Notes: generated by a model not told the origin, from the sequence alone. Positions 29,121 to 39,153 are shown, numbered from the stretch's first letter. The stretch: DNA of 64,000 nucleotides from Noviherbaspirillum sp. UKPF54 (GCF_007874125.1 NZ_CP040128.1:992001-1056000), one strand, 5' to 3'. Translations and numbers: made by a program.

Positions 29121-31343
29121 TCATTTTCGCCCGGTTTTGATGCTATGCGCGGGCTTTTTATGCGACGAGCGGCTATTGGTTGGTGTGCGTACGACTGCCG
29201 CTCCCGGGCGTGGCTTGTTTTGGCCAAATTTTTTCGCAAGCTTGTCCGGGCCCGGCGTTTCCTTGCTTCGTTCGACGGCTGCCAGCGCAGGCGTGGGGGT
29301 GTGGCGCGGAACCAGGTGCCTTTCGCTGTTTCCGATCAGGTCGGAGCGTCCCATGCGCTTGAGTGCTTCGCGCAGGATTTCCCAGTTTTCCGGATCGTGA
29401 TAGCGCAGGAAAGCCTTGTGCAGGCGCCGGATTTTACCGGCGCGCGCCGTTTCGACAGTCTCGGAGTCTGCGGTGACCTTGTGCAGCGGATTCTTACGGC
29501 TGTGATACATCGCGGTGGCAGTCGCCATTGGCGTCGGCACGAACGCTTGCACTTGGTCGAGGCGGAAGTTGTTCTTTTTCAGCCAGAGCGCAAGGTTGAG
29601 CATGTCTTCATCGGTGGTGCCGGGATGGGCGGCGATGAAGTAAGGGATCAGATATTGTTCCTTGCCCGCTTCTTTTGAATACTTTTCGAACAGTTCCTTG
29701 AACTTGTAGTAGGCGCCCATGCCCGGCTTCATCATCTTCGACAGCGGGCCTTCCTCGGAGTGTTCCGGTGCGATTTTCAGCAAGCCACCGACATGGTGCG
29801 TAACTAGTTCCTTGACGTATTCGGGCGAGCGCACCGCGAGGTCGTAGCGTAGTCCGGAGCCGATCAGGATTTTCTTGATGCCGGGGATGGCGCGCGCCTT
29901 GCGGTACAGCTGGATCAGCTTGCTGTGGTCGGTGCTCATGTTGACGCAGATGCTCGGATACACGCAGGATGGGCGGCGGCAGGTTTCTTCGATCTTCTTG
30001 TCCTTGCACGCGAGGCGATACATGTTGGCTGTGGGCCCGCCCAGGTCCGAGATGGTGCCGGTGAAGCCCTTGGTCTTGTCCCGGATCTGCTCGAGTTCGC
30101 GCAGGATGGAAGGTTCGGAACGGCTCTGGATGATGCGGCCCTCATGTTCGGTGATCGAGCAGAAGGTACAGCCGCCAAAGCAGCCGCGCATGATGTTGAC
30201 CGAGAAGCGGATCATTTCCCAGGCCGGGATGCGCGCCTTGCCGTAACTCGGGTGCGGCGAGCGCGCATAGGGGACGTCATAGATGCCGTCCATCTCGTCC
30301 ATCGCCAGCGGCAGGGGCGGCGGATTGAGCCAGACGTCGCGCTCACCGTGCGCCTGCACCAGCGCGCGTGCATTGCCGGGGTTGGATTCGAGGTGGAAGA
30401 CGCGCGACGCGTGCGCGTACATCACCGGATCGTCCTTGACTTGCTCGTAGGAGGGCAGGCGTACCACGGTCCTGTTGTGCTGTTCCTTCAGCGCGGCCTG
30501 CCGCTCTTCGCGGCTCAGGATCAGCACCGGCTTCTCGGCTGGCTTGCCGTCGGTAGAGCAGCTATCGGTGTTTTTATCCTTCGTGGCATAGGGATCGGGA
30601 TGCGCCTCGATCCTTCCCGGCGTATCGACGCGGGTCGAATTGGCCTCGCTCCAGTCCGCAGCCGGCTTCCACCCGGGCGGCACCATGAATGCGGTGCCGC
30701 GCAGGTCGCGGATCGACTTGATCGACTCGCCTGCCGCCAGACGGTGTGTGAGGGCGACCAATGCGCGTTCGGCATTGCCGAACAACAGGAGATCGGCCTT
30801 TGAATCCGGCAATACCGAACGGCGTACCTTGTCGGACCAGTAGTCGTAATGGGCGATGCGGCGCAGGCTGGCTTCGATACTGCCGATGATGATGGCGGTC
30901 TCGGGATAGGCCTCGCGCGCGCGCTGCGCATATACCGTCAGCGCGCGATCGGGGCGCTTGTTCGGTTCGGCATTGGCGGTATAGGCGTCGTCCGAGCGGA
31001 TCTTGCGGTCGGCGGTATAGCGGTTGATCATCGAATCCATATTGCCGGCCGTGATGCCGAAATACAGGTTCGGTTTGCCGAGAGCGCGGAATGGTTCCGC
31101 CGAATGCCAGTCCGGTTGGCTGATGATGCCGACGCGGAAACCTTGCTTTTCCAGTAAGCGCCCAATCAGGGCCATGCCGAAACTCGGATGGTCGATATAC
31201 GCATCCCCGGTAATCAGGATGACATCGCACGCATCCCAACCGAGCGCATCCATCTCCTTGCGCGACATTGGCAGGAAGGGGGCGGGGGTGGTGTAATCGG
31301 AACGGTAACGGGGATAGGAAAACAGATTCGGAGGTGCATTCAT
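29121..31343 (-). CDS. ygiQ: YgiQ-family radical SAM protein
   Basis: A 740-residue radical SAM enzyme of the large YgiQ family. The 4Fe-4S cluster Cys triad is Cys388, Cys392 and Cys395 in [12 protein letters not shown]. An N-terminal domain with a Rossmann-like part ([20 protein letters not shown]) precedes it. The later segment [25 protein letters not shown] is characteristic of the family. The C-terminal 40 residues are basic and probably disordered. The biochemical role of YgiQ is not established. It is monocistronic. Confidence 0.93.
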   Translation of the reverse strand: MNAPPNLFSYPRYRSDYTTPAPFLPMSRKEMDALGWDACDVILITGDAYIDHPSFGMALIGRLLEKQGFRVGIISQPDWHSAEPFRALGKPNLYFGITAGNMDSMINRYTADRKIRSDDAYTANAEPNKRPDRALTVYAQRAREAYPETAIIIGSIEASLRRIAHYDYWSDKVRRSVLPDSKADLLLFGNAERALVALTHRLAAGESIKSIRDLRGTAFMVPPGWKPAADWSEANSTRVDTPGRIEAHPDPYATKDKNTDSCSTDGKPAEKPVLILSREERQAALKEQHNRTVVRLPSYEQVKDDPVMYAHASRVFHLESNPGNARALVQAHGERDVWLNPPPLPLAMDEMDGIYDVPYARSPHPSYGKARIPAWEMIRFSVNIMRGCFGGCTFCSITEHEGRIIQSRSEPSILRELEQIRDKTKGFTGTISDLGGPTANMYRLACKDKKIEETCRRPSCVYPSICVNMSTDHSKLIQLYRKARAIPGIKKILIGSGLRYDLAVRSPEYVKELVTHHVGGLLKIAPEHSEEGPLSKMMKPGMGAYYKFKELFEKYSKEAGKEQYLIPYFIAAHPGTTDEDMLNLALWLKKNNFRLDQVQAFVPTPMATATAMYHSRKNPLHKVTADSETVETARAGKIRRLHKAFLRYHDPENWEILREALKRMGRSDLIGNSERHLVPRHTPTPALAAVERSKETPGPDKLAKKFGQNKPRPGAAVVRTPTNSRSSHKKPAHSIKTGRK

Positions 31344-31409
31344 GGTGGGGCGGATTGTACCGGAAATGCCTTGTATCGGCGGCTTGCCGAGGCGGCGCGT
31401 TGTTGGTAT

Positions 31410-31925
31410 TTATCGGGGCGGGGCGGCAGGCGGCGGCGGAGCGACGTAGCGCCCGCCACGTCCATGGAAGAATTCGCTCATCAGGTCGCCGCCGGAAACC
31501 GGAACGCGATGTCCTTTCGCGTACATGCATTGCTCGTAACCGAAGTCATAACGCTGCTGCAGTCGCTCCGAGGCGTTTTGTCCGGTTCCGGTTCCCGCGA
31601 GTCCGCCCAGCGCCAGCCCGGCGCCGGCGCCCACGCCGGCGCCGTGCCGGCCATTGATCGCGGCGCCTGCCGCGGCGCCAAGGACCGTTCCGACCGCGGC
31701 ACTGCGCACGCCGCTGTCGAACGCCACGCTGTCCGGTGTGCGCCCGCTGGTCTGTTCTTGCGCAAACTGCTTGCACTCGGCGTTATCGGCACGGAACTGT
31801 TCAAAGCTCTTTCCCGTTCCGGGCAGGACCAGGACGCTCGGTTCGTTCGGCGGCACGGTCGTGCACGCGCATAACGCCAGCGTCATGATGGCTGCCGGTA
31901 GATCCAGGTGTTTGGCGTAGGACAT
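31410..31925 (-). CDS. Glycine-zipper putative lipoprotein
   Basis: A 171-residue envelope protein. A short hydrophobic N-terminus ends in a lipobox-like LALCAC (Cys19 or Cys21), so lipidation is likely. The middle contains a Gly/Ala zipper (AAVGTVLGAAAGAAINGRHG and GAGVGAGAGLALGGLAG) of the kind that inserts in membranes. It is followed by YDFGYEQCMYAKGHRVP, common in this family, and a Pro-rich tail. Function unknown; zipper lipoproteins such as SlyB help outer-membrane integrity. It follows the neighbouring secreted-protein gene by 6 bases, forming an operon. Confidence 0.8.
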   Translation of the reverse strand: MSYAKHLDLPAAIMTLALCACTTVPPNEPSVLVLPGTGKSFEQFRADNAECKQFAQEQTSGRTPDSVAFDSGVRSAAVGTVLGAAAGAAINGRHGAGVGAGAGLALGGLAGTGTGQNASERLQQRYDFGYEQCMYAKGHRVPVSGGDLMSEFFHGRGGRYVAPPPPAAPPR

Positions 31926-31931
31926 GAGAAA

Positions 31932-32297
31932 CTATGGTAAATCGGGCGGCTTCGGCGCCACGCGTGTCCATCCTTGTGGGCAGCGCTGCACATACGGGTA
32001 ATAGCCTTGCGGTAGCTGGCAGTAATACCACCAGTAATTCGGCTGCTCGTCGATGTCGCGTCCGCCTTGCTCGATGTAGACGGGCGGAGGCGCCGGTACT
32101 GCAACGATGGGCGGATAGGCGTAATAGGTGGGCGACCGGTAATGCACTGGCGGGACGATCGGGACGCCGACAACGATACCGACACTGCCATGCGAGTGGC
32201 CATGCCAATGGCGGAATTGCTGATGCGCCCATGCGGTGCCACTGGCAGGTAATGCGAGCAGCAGGCACAAGATGATTGCAGGCCCAGCCCTTTTCAT
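31932..32297 (-). CDS. Secreted Tyr/Pro-rich hypothetical protein
   Basis: A 121-residue protein with a signal peptide (MKRAGPAIILCLLLALPASG, cut after AWA near residue 24). A His-rich stretch HQQFRHWHGHSHG follows, then a Tyr/Pro-rich middle. The C-terminal block WWYYCQLPQGYYPYVQRCPQ carries two Cys that may form a disulfide. This C-terminal pattern recurs in small uncharacterised envelope proteins of betaproteobacteria. First gene of a pair with the glycine-zipper lipoprotein. Metal binding by the His-rich part is possible but inferred. Confidence 0.78.
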   Translation of the reverse strand: MKRAGPAIILCLLLALPASGTAWAHQQFRHWHGHSHGSVGIVVGVPIVPPVHYRSPTYYAYPPIVAVPAPPPVYIEQGGRDIDEQPNYWWYYCQLPQGYYPYVQRCPQGWTRVAPKPPDLP

Positions 32298-32594
32298 GGC
32301 GACCTCCTTGCCGCGGATGGCGCCGGATGCATGGGAGTCACGACGCTCTTGTCATTTTGACTTGCCGTTGCTGCATAAGTTCGGCTTACAAGGATTGTGG
32401 CTTACCAGCACTGGGGCGCGATATGCGAAGAGCGAACCTCCGTACCGGAGTCGTTAACTCCATTCTATGGTGAGGTCGTTCCGATTTTTTTATTCAATCG
32501 CAGCGGTGCCCCGTCCCCGGAACTCCCTTGTCAAGTAGTCATCAAATATACCCGCGGCCTTTTACTTGTATCAACAACGGATAGGAGAGGTACC

Positions 32595-32921
32595 ATGTTG
32601 CGTGCCAACGAAATTCAGCAACGCTTCAACCAGGTTGAAAACACCATCCATCACGCAGCCGAATGCTGTCAGTCTGCAACCAGCCTTCCGATGGATTTGA
32701 AGGACAGCATCCAGCAACTGGACCAACGGGCCATGCAGGCGAGGAGCCTGATTCAGTCGCAGGATGAAAATCAGATTCGCCAGTGCATCGACGACCTGGA
32801 AGAGTTGGGGGATCGCGCCAAGGACGCCTGCGAAAATTCGGGGAATGTGGATGGCGAATTGAGAAGCGCCGTCATGCAGGCGCACCGCGAGCTATCCGAC
32901 TTGAAGCATCAGCTGCACTGA
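32595..32921 (+). CDS. Small helical hypothetical protein
   Basis: A 108-residue soluble protein with no signal peptide. AGGAGAGG seven bases upstream fixes the start. Sequence is mostly amphipathic helix (NEIQQRFNQVENTIHHAAE, KDSIQQLDQRAMQARSL, QIRQCIDDLEELGDRAKDA), as in small helical bundles or coiled coils. I recognise no family function. It stands alone between two leftward units; about 300 bases upstream (32298-32594) contain its promoter and that of the secreted-protein gene, and no other gene. Confidence 0.8.
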   Translation: MLRANEIQQRFNQVENTIHHAAECCQSATSLPMDLKDSIQQLDQRAMQARSLIQSQDENQIRQCIDDLEELGDRAKDACENSGNVDGELRSAVMQAHRELSDLKHQLH

Positions 32922-33054
32922 TTGTGGACATCGCCTCGAATGAGGTGAGTCGATGGCGCAGGCGTGCCGGCCTGCGCCTTTCCAGCCAAATCGGGCCATG
33001 ATCGCATCATCGACGGACGCGGTCGACACAGCCCCGAGACGGCCATTTGCTTGA

Positions 33055-33306
33055 TTACGCGTCCGGCAAAACGACATTCACATCGAGCACTTCCAGGTTG
33101 CCCTGGCGATCAAGAGAGATCTTGATGTCGTCTGCGTTGACCTTCGCATATTTGGAAATGACCTGAATCAGTTCCTTGTGCAAGGCCGGCAGGAAATCGG
33201 GACCGTCGCGCCCATTGCGCTCGCGCGCGATGATGACCTGCAGGCGCTCCTTGGCCGCACTCGCGCTCTTCGGCTTGTTATTGAATAAGAATGAAAGTAG
33301 CGCCAT
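33055..33306 (-). CDS. minE: Cell division topological specificity factor MinE
   Basis: An 83-residue protein. Its N-terminus ([30 protein letters not shown]) holds the membrane-targeting and MinD-stimulating part; the remainder is the dimeric topology domain. MinE drives pole-to-pole oscillation of MinD. Third gene of minCDE, starting 2 bases after the minD stop. Confidence 0.96.
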   Translation of the reverse strand: MALLSFLFNNKPKSASAAKERLQVIIARERNGRDGPDFLPALHKELIQVISKYAKVNADDIKISLDRQGNLEVLDVNVVLPDA

Positions 33307-33308
33307 GT

Positions 33309-34124
33309 TTACTTGCCCTTAAAAATCCGCTGGAACAACCCCGGTTTTTCATAAGCGGTAAAGCGCAGCGGAACATCGTTTCCGAGGAAGCGCGCGACGA
33401 CATCCTTGTACGCTTCGGAGACATCGGTGCCTGCCATGTGAATCGCCGGCTGGCCCTGGTTTGATGCATGCAATACCGATTCGGATTCCGGGATGATGCC
33501 GATTAAGGGAATGCGCAGGATTTCCTGCACATCCGTAAATGACAGCATCTCTCCCGCCTCGACCCGCTTGGGCACGTAGCGCGTCAGCAGCAGGTGCTCC
33601 TTGACCGGCTCCTGGCCGTTCAACGCGCGACGCGACTTGGCCTGGATGATGCCGAGGATGCGGTCGGAGTCGCGCACCGAGGAGACTTCCGGATTGGTTA
33701 CCACGATCGCTTCGTCGGCGAAGGTCAGCGCCATCACCGCGCCGTGCTCGATGCCGGCCGGGGAGTCGCAAACGATGTACTCGAAGCCCATCTTGTCGAG
33801 ATCGTTCAGCACGCGCTCGACGCCTTCCTCGGACAGCGCATCCTTGTCGCGCGTCTGCGAGGCCGGCAGCACGAACAGGTTTTCGCAGTGCTTGTCCTTG
33901 ATCAGCGCCTGGTTAAGCGTCGCTTCATTGTTGATCACATTGATGAGGTCGTACACGACGCGCCGCTCGCAACCCATGATCAGGTCGAGGTTGCGCAGGC
34001 CGACGTCGAAATCGATCACGGCTGTCTTGTGCCCGCGCAGGGCCAGGCCCGATGCGAAGCTGGCGCTGGAGGTGGTTTTGCCGACGCCTCCCTTACCCGA
34101 CGTTACAACAATGATTTTCGCCAC
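33309..34124 (-). CDS. minD: Septum site-determining ATPase MinD
   Basis: A 271-residue deviant-Walker ATPase ([10 protein letters not shown], residues 9-18). Switch motifs are in [10 protein letters not shown] and [10 protein letters not shown]. The C-terminal amphipathic membrane-targeting helix is [11 protein letters not shown]-bound MinD dimers bind the membrane and recruit MinC and MinE to keep Z-rings at mid-cell. Confidence 0.97.
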   Translation of the reverse strand: MAKIIVVTSGKGGVGKTTSSASFASGLALRGHKTAVIDFDVGLRNLDLIMGCERRVVYDLINVINNEATLNQALIKDKHCENLFVLPASQTRDKDALSEEGVERVLNDLDKMGFEYIVCDSPAGIEHGAVMALTFADEAIVVTNPEVSSVRDSDRILGIIQAKSRRALNGQEPVKEHLLLTRYVPKRVEAGEMLSFTDVQEILRIPLIGIIPESESVLHASNQGQPAIHMAGTDVSEAYKDVVARFLGNDVPLRFTAYEKPGLFQRIFKGK

Positions 34125-34153
34125 AAACAGACTCCTTCCAGAAAATACGAAAA

Positions 34154-34915
34154 TTAAGCGCGGATGGATGATACATCGATCCGATCGCCCGCCAGCCGGA
34201 CCTGGGCCGGCTTCTTGGCCAGCTCGGGCGGCAGGCCGCTTTCAAACGTGCGGTACATGCCGGCGATGGAAACCAGTTCCGCCTCCATGCTCAGCGCGAA
34301 AATCCGGGCCTGAGCGTTGCCATTGGCGCCCGCCAGGGCGCGGCCGCGCAACGGCGCATACACGTGGATGCAGCCATCCGCGATCAATTCGGCGCCGGGG
34401 TTAACCACGGCCATGACGACCAGGTCCGCCCCGCGCGCGTATATCCTCTGGCCGGCACGCACCGGGGTATCGATAATCATCGCCGGCATCGCCGCGGGCA
34501 CGGCCGGCGGGGCGGCTTGCGGGGCTACAGTCTGCGCAGCGACGGCCGGTTCGGGCTCGGCTGGTTCATCTTGCGCGGCTTCCTGGCGCGGCTTGGCCAG
34601 TGTATCGATGCTCAGGCCGTGTGCGAGGATGTCCTGCTCCATGCCGGGCGGCGCGCCGCGCACCGCAACCGGATTGAGGCTGTAGGAACGGAACAGGGCG
34701 ATCACCGCCGGCCAGTCAATGCCGTCTTTGCTGAAGTCGCAGCCGGCGACATCCAGAACCGCGAACTCGTGGTCGAAATAGTCAGGCGCGCCGCCGGTCA
34801 TGGTCTTCATCGCGTCATCCAGCGTACCCAGATCATGCGAACGCAGGATGGCGGATACCGCCACGACGGTTGAAATCTTGATCTCGATCGGCTTGCTGCT
34901 TTGAGTCTTGGACAT
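34154..34915 (-). CDS. minC: Septum formation inhibitor MinC
   Basis: A 253-residue FtsZ antagonist recruited by MinD. An N-terminal FtsZ-binding domain (about 1-100) is joined by an Ala/Pro/Glu-rich linker (about 105-150) to the C-terminal beta-helix. The beta-helix shows GQRIYARGADLVVMAVVNPG, AELIADGCIHVYAPLRGRAL and ARIFALSMEAELVSIAGMYR, typical of MinC. The ATG giving MSKTQSSKPIEIK is preferred; an in-frame start 11 codons earlier adds a non-homologous extension. First gene of minCDE; about 300 bases upstream have no gene and should hold its promoter. Confidence 0.95.
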   Translation of the reverse strand: MSKTQSSKPIEIKISTVVAVSAILRSHDLGTLDDAMKTMTGGAPDYFDHEFAVLDVAGCDFSKDGIDWPAVIALFRSYSLNPVAVRGAPPGMEQDILAHGLSIDTLAKPRQEAAQDEPAEPEPAVAAQTVAPQAAPPAVPAAMPAMIIDTPVRAGQRIYARGADLVVMAVVNPGAELIADGCIHVYAPLRGRALAGANGNAQARIFALSMEAELVSIAGMYRTFESGLPPELAKKPAQVRLAGDRIDVSSIRA

Positions 34916-35212
34916 AAAAGTGCCTGGGATGAATGCGCCTGCTTCCATTGCACGCGCCCGGCGAGCAAAAAATCAAATTGGGCCAGTCAAATGAAACGGG
35001 CCGCATGAAAGATGCAGCCCGTTACAGCGCATTGAATAATTGCTCACCGCGTGCTAGTGCTTCGTGGTAATTATAACCGCTGGCACGGCGCTATTATGCG
35101 AGATCGACCGGCCAGACGCGCGGATGTGGCAGAAAATAGGAGTTTTCCTCCAGTCCTGTTGGTGACCATCGTTCGGATGGAAGGAAATTGTCGCCTGTGC
35201 AAAGCGCTGAGG

Positions 35213-35743
35213 CTAGCGCGCCGGGACTTTTTCGCTCAGCCGCCAATATTTGCGCAGCAGCTGCACAACGTTGAAATCGATCCCCGGCGGGGTGTAAATC
35301 CACGTGTTTCCGGTTTTTTGCAGCCGTGCCAGGCGCTTGGACTTGATGTTGACTTCCTGTACCGGCATGTCGTGTGCCGCGTAGGCCGCCAGTTCGGCTT
35401 CGATGTGAAGGTCGCTCTTGAAGAATAGCCATTCCTCGACAAAGCGGGACTGTATGCGCTCCAGTTCGTGTCCCACCGATTCGGGCACTGGACAACGGAT
35501 CTCGTCCCTGGTGGGCGGATAGTCGATAGTCCATGGCCCGTAAACGTCATCCTGCACGCTGCGATACAGGCGCGGCGTGCGATTGTCATAGAAGTTTTCG
35601 ACCATGAAGAAGGCTGCGGAAAAATACAGGCTCCTGGCCTCGATATGCCAGCCATAGATATCGGCGCCGGACTCGAAGTAAAACAGCGCAAACACGGAAC
35701 CGAGTTTGCCCGGCGAGTATGAAATGTAGAACTTGGGCTGCAT
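35213..35743 (-). CDS. Conserved-looking hypothetical protein (176 aa)
   Basis: A 176-residue soluble protein with no signal or membrane segment, rich in aromatic residues (FYISYSPGKLGSVFALFYFE, DIYGWHIEARSLYFSAAFFM, DVYGPWTIDYPP). Base composition and codon use look like a real gene, and the alternative frames read poorly. I recognise no domain. It stands alone on the minus strand between minC and the PHA-type genes; the C-terminus ends LRKYWRLSEKVPAR. Confidence 0.7.
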   Translation of the reverse strand: MQPKFYISYSPGKLGSVFALFYFESGADIYGWHIEARSLYFSAAFFMVENFYDNRTPRLYRSVQDDVYGPWTIDYPPTRDEIRCPVPESVGHELERIQSRFVEEWLFFKSDLHIEAELAAYAAHDMPVQEVNIKSKRLARLQKTGNTWIYTPPGIDFNVVQLLRKYWRLSEKVPAR

Positions 35744-36151
35744 TCGCTCATAGCCTAATCAAGCAGACTGATGCCTGCCTTCGCCCTTGATGCTGTGACA
35801 TGGTGGCCAGTGGTCGCGGCGAAGGATCACGATCCCTTTTCCTCCAGAACCTGTTGCACTCCCCAATAGACCACTAACCGGGCGGCTGGTTCGCCTGCGA
35901 CGGTCCGGGTGGGACTTGGCAGGAATTACCATTGCGGATCGATTTTCCCAAACTCAAAGGGGGGTGTTGCGGCCGGCTACGGTGAACATGTGACCGTCGC
36001 TTCGGTCGACGCGTGGGCCGTCGTGCTGGCGCAGCCACTTTGACAAACCGCACGCGCACGTATGTCCGGCGGGAGCAAAATGGTTCGCGGCGCAGGAATG
36101 CAGCTTTCCCGCGGGGCGCGGCACTTTTTTCATGGAGTCAGAGAGGACAGT
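35744..36151. other. Intergenic region ahead of the phaB-like gene
   Basis: No supported gene. It should contain divergent promoters for the 176-residue hypothetical gene and the acetoacetyl-CoA-reductase-like gene. No clear operator was found. Confidence 0.45.
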
Positions 36152-36898
36152 ATGGACGCACAACGAGTAGCGCTGGTGACCGGCGGCATGGGAGGATTGG
36201 GGGAGGCTATTTGCCAGAAACTGTTCACGTCCGGCTATCGCGTGAGCACGACCTATTCACCGAACAACGACCACGCGCCGGCATGGCTCAAAGCGCAAAA
36301 GGAAGCCGGTTTCGACTTTTCGGCGTACATGATCGACGTATCCGATTTCGCCTCGTGCGAAGCGGGCGTGATGAAAATTGTCGGTGAGCTTGGCCGCATT
36401 GATGTGCTCGTCAACAATGCAGGCATCACTCGCGATACGACCTTGAAGAAAATGACGCTGGAGGACTGGCGTTCTGTGATCGAAACCAACCTCGATAGCG
36501 TATTCAACATGACGAAGCCGGTGCTGCACGGGATGCTTGAAAGCCGATGGGGACGCATCATTAATATCTCCTCGGTCAACGGGCAGAAGGGTGCCTTCGG
36601 TCAAGCCAATTATTCCGCAGCGAAGGCTGGACTGCATGGCTTTACGAAGGCACTGGCGCTGGAGGTGGCGAGCAAGGGAATTACCGTCAATACGGTCTCT
36701 CCCGGCTATTTGCGCACCAAGATGGTAACCAAGGTTCCAAAGGAAATTCTCGAGACGAAAATCCTTCCCGAGATTCCGGTCGGCCGGCTGGGAGAGCCAG
36801 CCGAAGTCGCCGGTCTGATTGCCTATCTCTGCTCTGATGATGCGGGCTTTGTGACGGGGGCAAATATTGCGATCAACGGCGGCCAGCATATGTGTTGA
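36152..36898 (+). CDS. phaB: Acetoacetyl-CoA reductase (PhaB-like SDR)
   Basis: A 248-residue NADPH-dependent short-chain dehydrogenase. The cofactor motif is TGGMGGLGEAI, NNAGITRD is present, and the catalytic set is Ser140/141, Tyr154 and Lys158. It most resembles PhaB, which reduces acetoacetyl-CoA to (R)-3-hydroxybutyryl-CoA for polyhydroxybutyrate synthesis. A FabG role in fatty-acid synthesis is the main alternative, but the downstream phasin favours PhaB. GAGAGGAC lies just before the ATG. phaC and phaA are not in the window. Confidence 0.88.
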   Translation: MDAQRVALVTGGMGGLGEAICQKLFTSGYRVSTTYSPNNDHAPAWLKAQKEAGFDFSAYMIDVSDFASCEAGVMKIVGELGRIDVLVNNAGITRDTTLKKMTLEDWRSVIETNLDSVFNMTKPVLHGMLESRWGRIINISSVNGQKGAFGQANYSAAKAGLHGFTKALALEVASKGITVNTVSPGYLRTKMVTKVPKEILETKILPEIPVGRLGEPAEVAGLIAYLCSDDAGFVTGANIAINGGQHMC

Positions 36899-37068
36899 GG
36901 GATCGCGTTACAAACAGGAGAGCGCTTGATCTGTCTCAAGCTGAGATGGGGGCGAGTGGAAGCATGCGCCGGATACGCAGAGAATATGCAGAGTCAAATC
37001 CGAAGTCATCAAAGAGCGTTATCTGATGCCGGCTTTCACACTCTTCTCATTCTTCCAGGAGAGCCATC

Positions 37069-37788
37069 ATGCAGAATGTACTCAGCCCCATGGTCAATAT
37101 GTACCAGTCCCAGCTTGAAGCGTCGCGGCGATTCGCGGACGCCATTTTCGCTGGAACGGAAAAGATTGATCGCGTGGTGATCGGCGCAACCCATCGCGCA
37201 TTCAACGAGCAACTCAAGTTTGCGCAGGCCATGTCAAGCATTCGTGATCCGCGTAATGTCGGTACGACTTTTCAATCGAGTTTTTTCTCGCGCAATCCCG
37301 ACGATACTATGAATTATCAGAAGGAAATCATGCGCATCTTTGCCGAAATGCAGAATGAAATTGGCAGATCGATGCAGGATTATATCGAGCAGTTGGGAGC
37401 GAATACTCCGGCAAACGCCGCTGCTCCGCTGGCTATGACACAAGCGCAGGCCAACGATGCTGTATTTAATCCCATGACAAGTATGTTTTCAGTTTGGGAG
37501 TCGGCATTCAAGGAGGTCGCCGAACTTGCGAAGAAGAACATGGTAGCTGCTCGCTCGGCGATTGATAGCGCGGCAACCAAGGCACGGGAGGGAGCCGAAA
37601 CATTGGCCACAGCGACGGGAACTGGCGTGCGTGACATGGCTGCTACTGTTGCCGATACGACGGCCGGAACAGCGAATACCATGGCAAAAAGCGCTGTGAT
37701 CGTGACGGACGAGAATGCCGGCATCGAGGAAAAGCGAGGCCCGACGACCACCGGGCCAACGCCAGTTGGCGGTGGAAAGCGTAAATAG
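37069..37788 (+). CDS. Phasin (PHA granule protein)
   Basis: A 239-residue phasin-family protein. The helical N-terminal two thirds (YQSQLEASRRFADAIFAGTE, HRAFNEQLKFAQAMSSIRDP, KEIMRIFAEMQNEIGRSMQD) would coat polyhydroxyalkanoate granules. The C-terminal part is Ala/Thr-rich and of low complexity (roughly residues 165-215), ending in a basic tail. AGGAGAG precedes the start. It follows the phaB-like gene by 170 bases and ends before a bidirectional terminator. Its exact phasin subtype is not clear. Confidence 0.88.
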   Translation: MQNVLSPMVNMYQSQLEASRRFADAIFAGTEKIDRVVIGATHRAFNEQLKFAQAMSSIRDPRNVGTTFQSSFFSRNPDDTMNYQKEIMRIFAEMQNEIGRSMQDYIEQLGANTPANAAAPLAMTQAQANDAVFNPMTSMFSVWESAFKEVAELAKKNMVAARSAIDSAATKAREGAETLATATGTGVRDMAATVADTTAGTANTMAKSAVIVTDENAGIEEKRGPTTTGPTPVGGGKRK

Positions 37789-37914
37789 TTATTTTGCGAC
37801 GATGTGGACTCTCGCAAAATTATGTTGAACAAATGAAGCCATGATTTGGCCTATGGATAGCGGTAGTGCGGTGGTTCCTGACATTCTTATGGCGCTTGGG
37901 TGAGGAGCAATGTA

Positions 37915-37946
37915 AAAAAGCCCGGTTTGAAAAGACCGGGCTTTTT
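37915..37946. terminator. Bidirectional terminator, phasin / Crp-Fnr gene
   Basis: Arms AAAAAGCCCGGT and ACCGGGCTTTTT around TTTGAAAAG. It ends rightward phasin and leftward regulator transcripts. Confidence 0.9.
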
Positions 37947-38013
37947 AGCTTGAAAACGCGTTTCAGCGCCAGAGCCAGCAATCGATCACGTTGTGCAGTC
38001 GGTCACTTTGAGG

Positions 38014-38892
38014 TTAGGCAGTTGCAAGCTGTCCCCAATCGGAATCCGGTTGTTCCGGTTGCTTCGGCACCTGCTTCGTCTTTTTCGAAGAAACTTGCTT
38101 GGCGCGCGAGCTTGAGGGCGGTAGCCGGCGCAGGGTCTTGAGTGCATCGACATCCTTGATGCCGATCGAGCGTTGATCAACTGTGATCAGTCCGATTTCA
38201 TTGAACGCTGAGAGAGTGCGGCTCACCGTTTCCAACGTCAGGCCGAGATAGCTGCCAATTTCATGGCGTGTCATTCGCAAGTTGAATAGCTTGCTCGAAT
38301 ATCCCATTTCGGCATAACGCTCCGACAGCGATACCAGGAAGCGGGCGACGCGTGCTTCTGCGCTCAACGCTCCCAACATGCTGACCATGGCTTGTTCACG
38401 CACGAGTTCACGGCTCATCACGCTGTAAATTGCGTGTTCAAACTCGACGTGGGCGCGGCCAAGTGCGGTCAATTTTTTGAAGGGAAGCAGGATCAGGTCG
38501 CAGTTGGACAGGGCGACGGCCTCGGATGCGTAGCGCTTGGAATGAATACCGTCGACGCCAAACAAATCGCCCTTCATCGGGAAGCTCAGGACTTGTTCGT
38601 TGCCGAATTCATCGATCAGAACGGTTTTCAGGAAGCCGGAGTGAACGATGTACAGGGTGTCAAACGGTTGGCCGATAGTATGGATACGCTGGCCGGTCTT
38701 GAATTGCACATGCTGAAACAGCAGTTCCTCGTCGGTATGGATGGTAGCAGACGGAATGCGTAGAATATCGCACAGTTCTTTCAGATTGGACCACAGTTTC
38801 CCTTGGCGCTGCCAGCCTGCTTCCGCTGCGGACGGATGGAGTGCCGATGCGGGAGCCTCGGTGCGAATTTCAGATATTTGCGTCGATAACAT
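38014..38892 (-). CDS. Crp/Fnr-family transcriptional regulator
   Basis: A 292-residue regulator. A cyclic-nucleotide-type sensor domain (about 50-165) and dimer helix lead to a DNA-binding HTH at 207-228. Its recognition helix LTLETVSRTLS has the Glu-Ser-Arg pattern of FNR proteins, predicting TTGAT-type half-sites. It has only Cys41 and Cys131, so the N-terminal Cys cluster of oxygen-sensing FNR is missing and an Fe-S sensor is unlikely. The last 40 residues are a basic, Pro/Gln-rich extension. AGGAG six bases before the ATG fixes the start. Its signal is unknown. Confidence 0.9.
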   Translation of the reverse strand: MLSTQISEIRTEAPASALHPSAAEAGWQRQGKLWSNLKELCDILRIPSATIHTDEELLFQHVQFKTGQRIHTIGQPFDTLYIVHSGFLKTVLIDEFGNEQVLSFPMKGDLFGVDGIHSKRYASEAVALSNCDLILLPFKKLTALGRAHVEFEHAIYSVMSRELVREQAMVSMLGALSAEARVARFLVSLSERYAEMGYSSKLFNLRMTRHEIGSYLGLTLETVSRTLSAFNEIGLITVDQRSIGIKDVDALKTLRRLPPSSSRAKQVSSKKTKQVPKQPEQPDSDWGQLATA

Positions 38893-39135
38893 TGTCAGCT
38901 CCTGATTCAATATTTCACAACATTTTCTGGTGCGCCGGTCTAAAGCACCGGCACAATCGTTTTAATTATTCACCTGTTGATTATTGGAACGCGCTTCCCA
39001 GGCTGGCTTAATGATCCAGAATCAGCGGCGAGTTGCTCACTTGTCATACTTCGGGTGAAGTGCACAGTATCGCAATCGCAATAATCAATTACTATCGGTG
39101 TGAGCTGAATTGCAATGTAGGACGGCTGGCGTGCA

Positions 39136-39153
39136 TGTAGGAATATCCCTACA
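39136..39153. promoter_or_regulatory. TGTAGG-N6-CCTACA palindromic operator
   Basis: TGTAGG-AATATC-CCTACA is an inverted repeat with a 6-base centre; with flanking A/T it is symmetric over 20 bases with a single mismatched pair in the centre. The layout equals that of the GacA box (TGTAAG-N6-CTTACA) bound by a NarL/FixJ-type regulator. A further TGTAGG half-site lies at 39115-39120. It lies about 240 bases upstream of the Crp/Fnr start and about 180 beyond the response-regulator stop. Confidence 0.5.
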
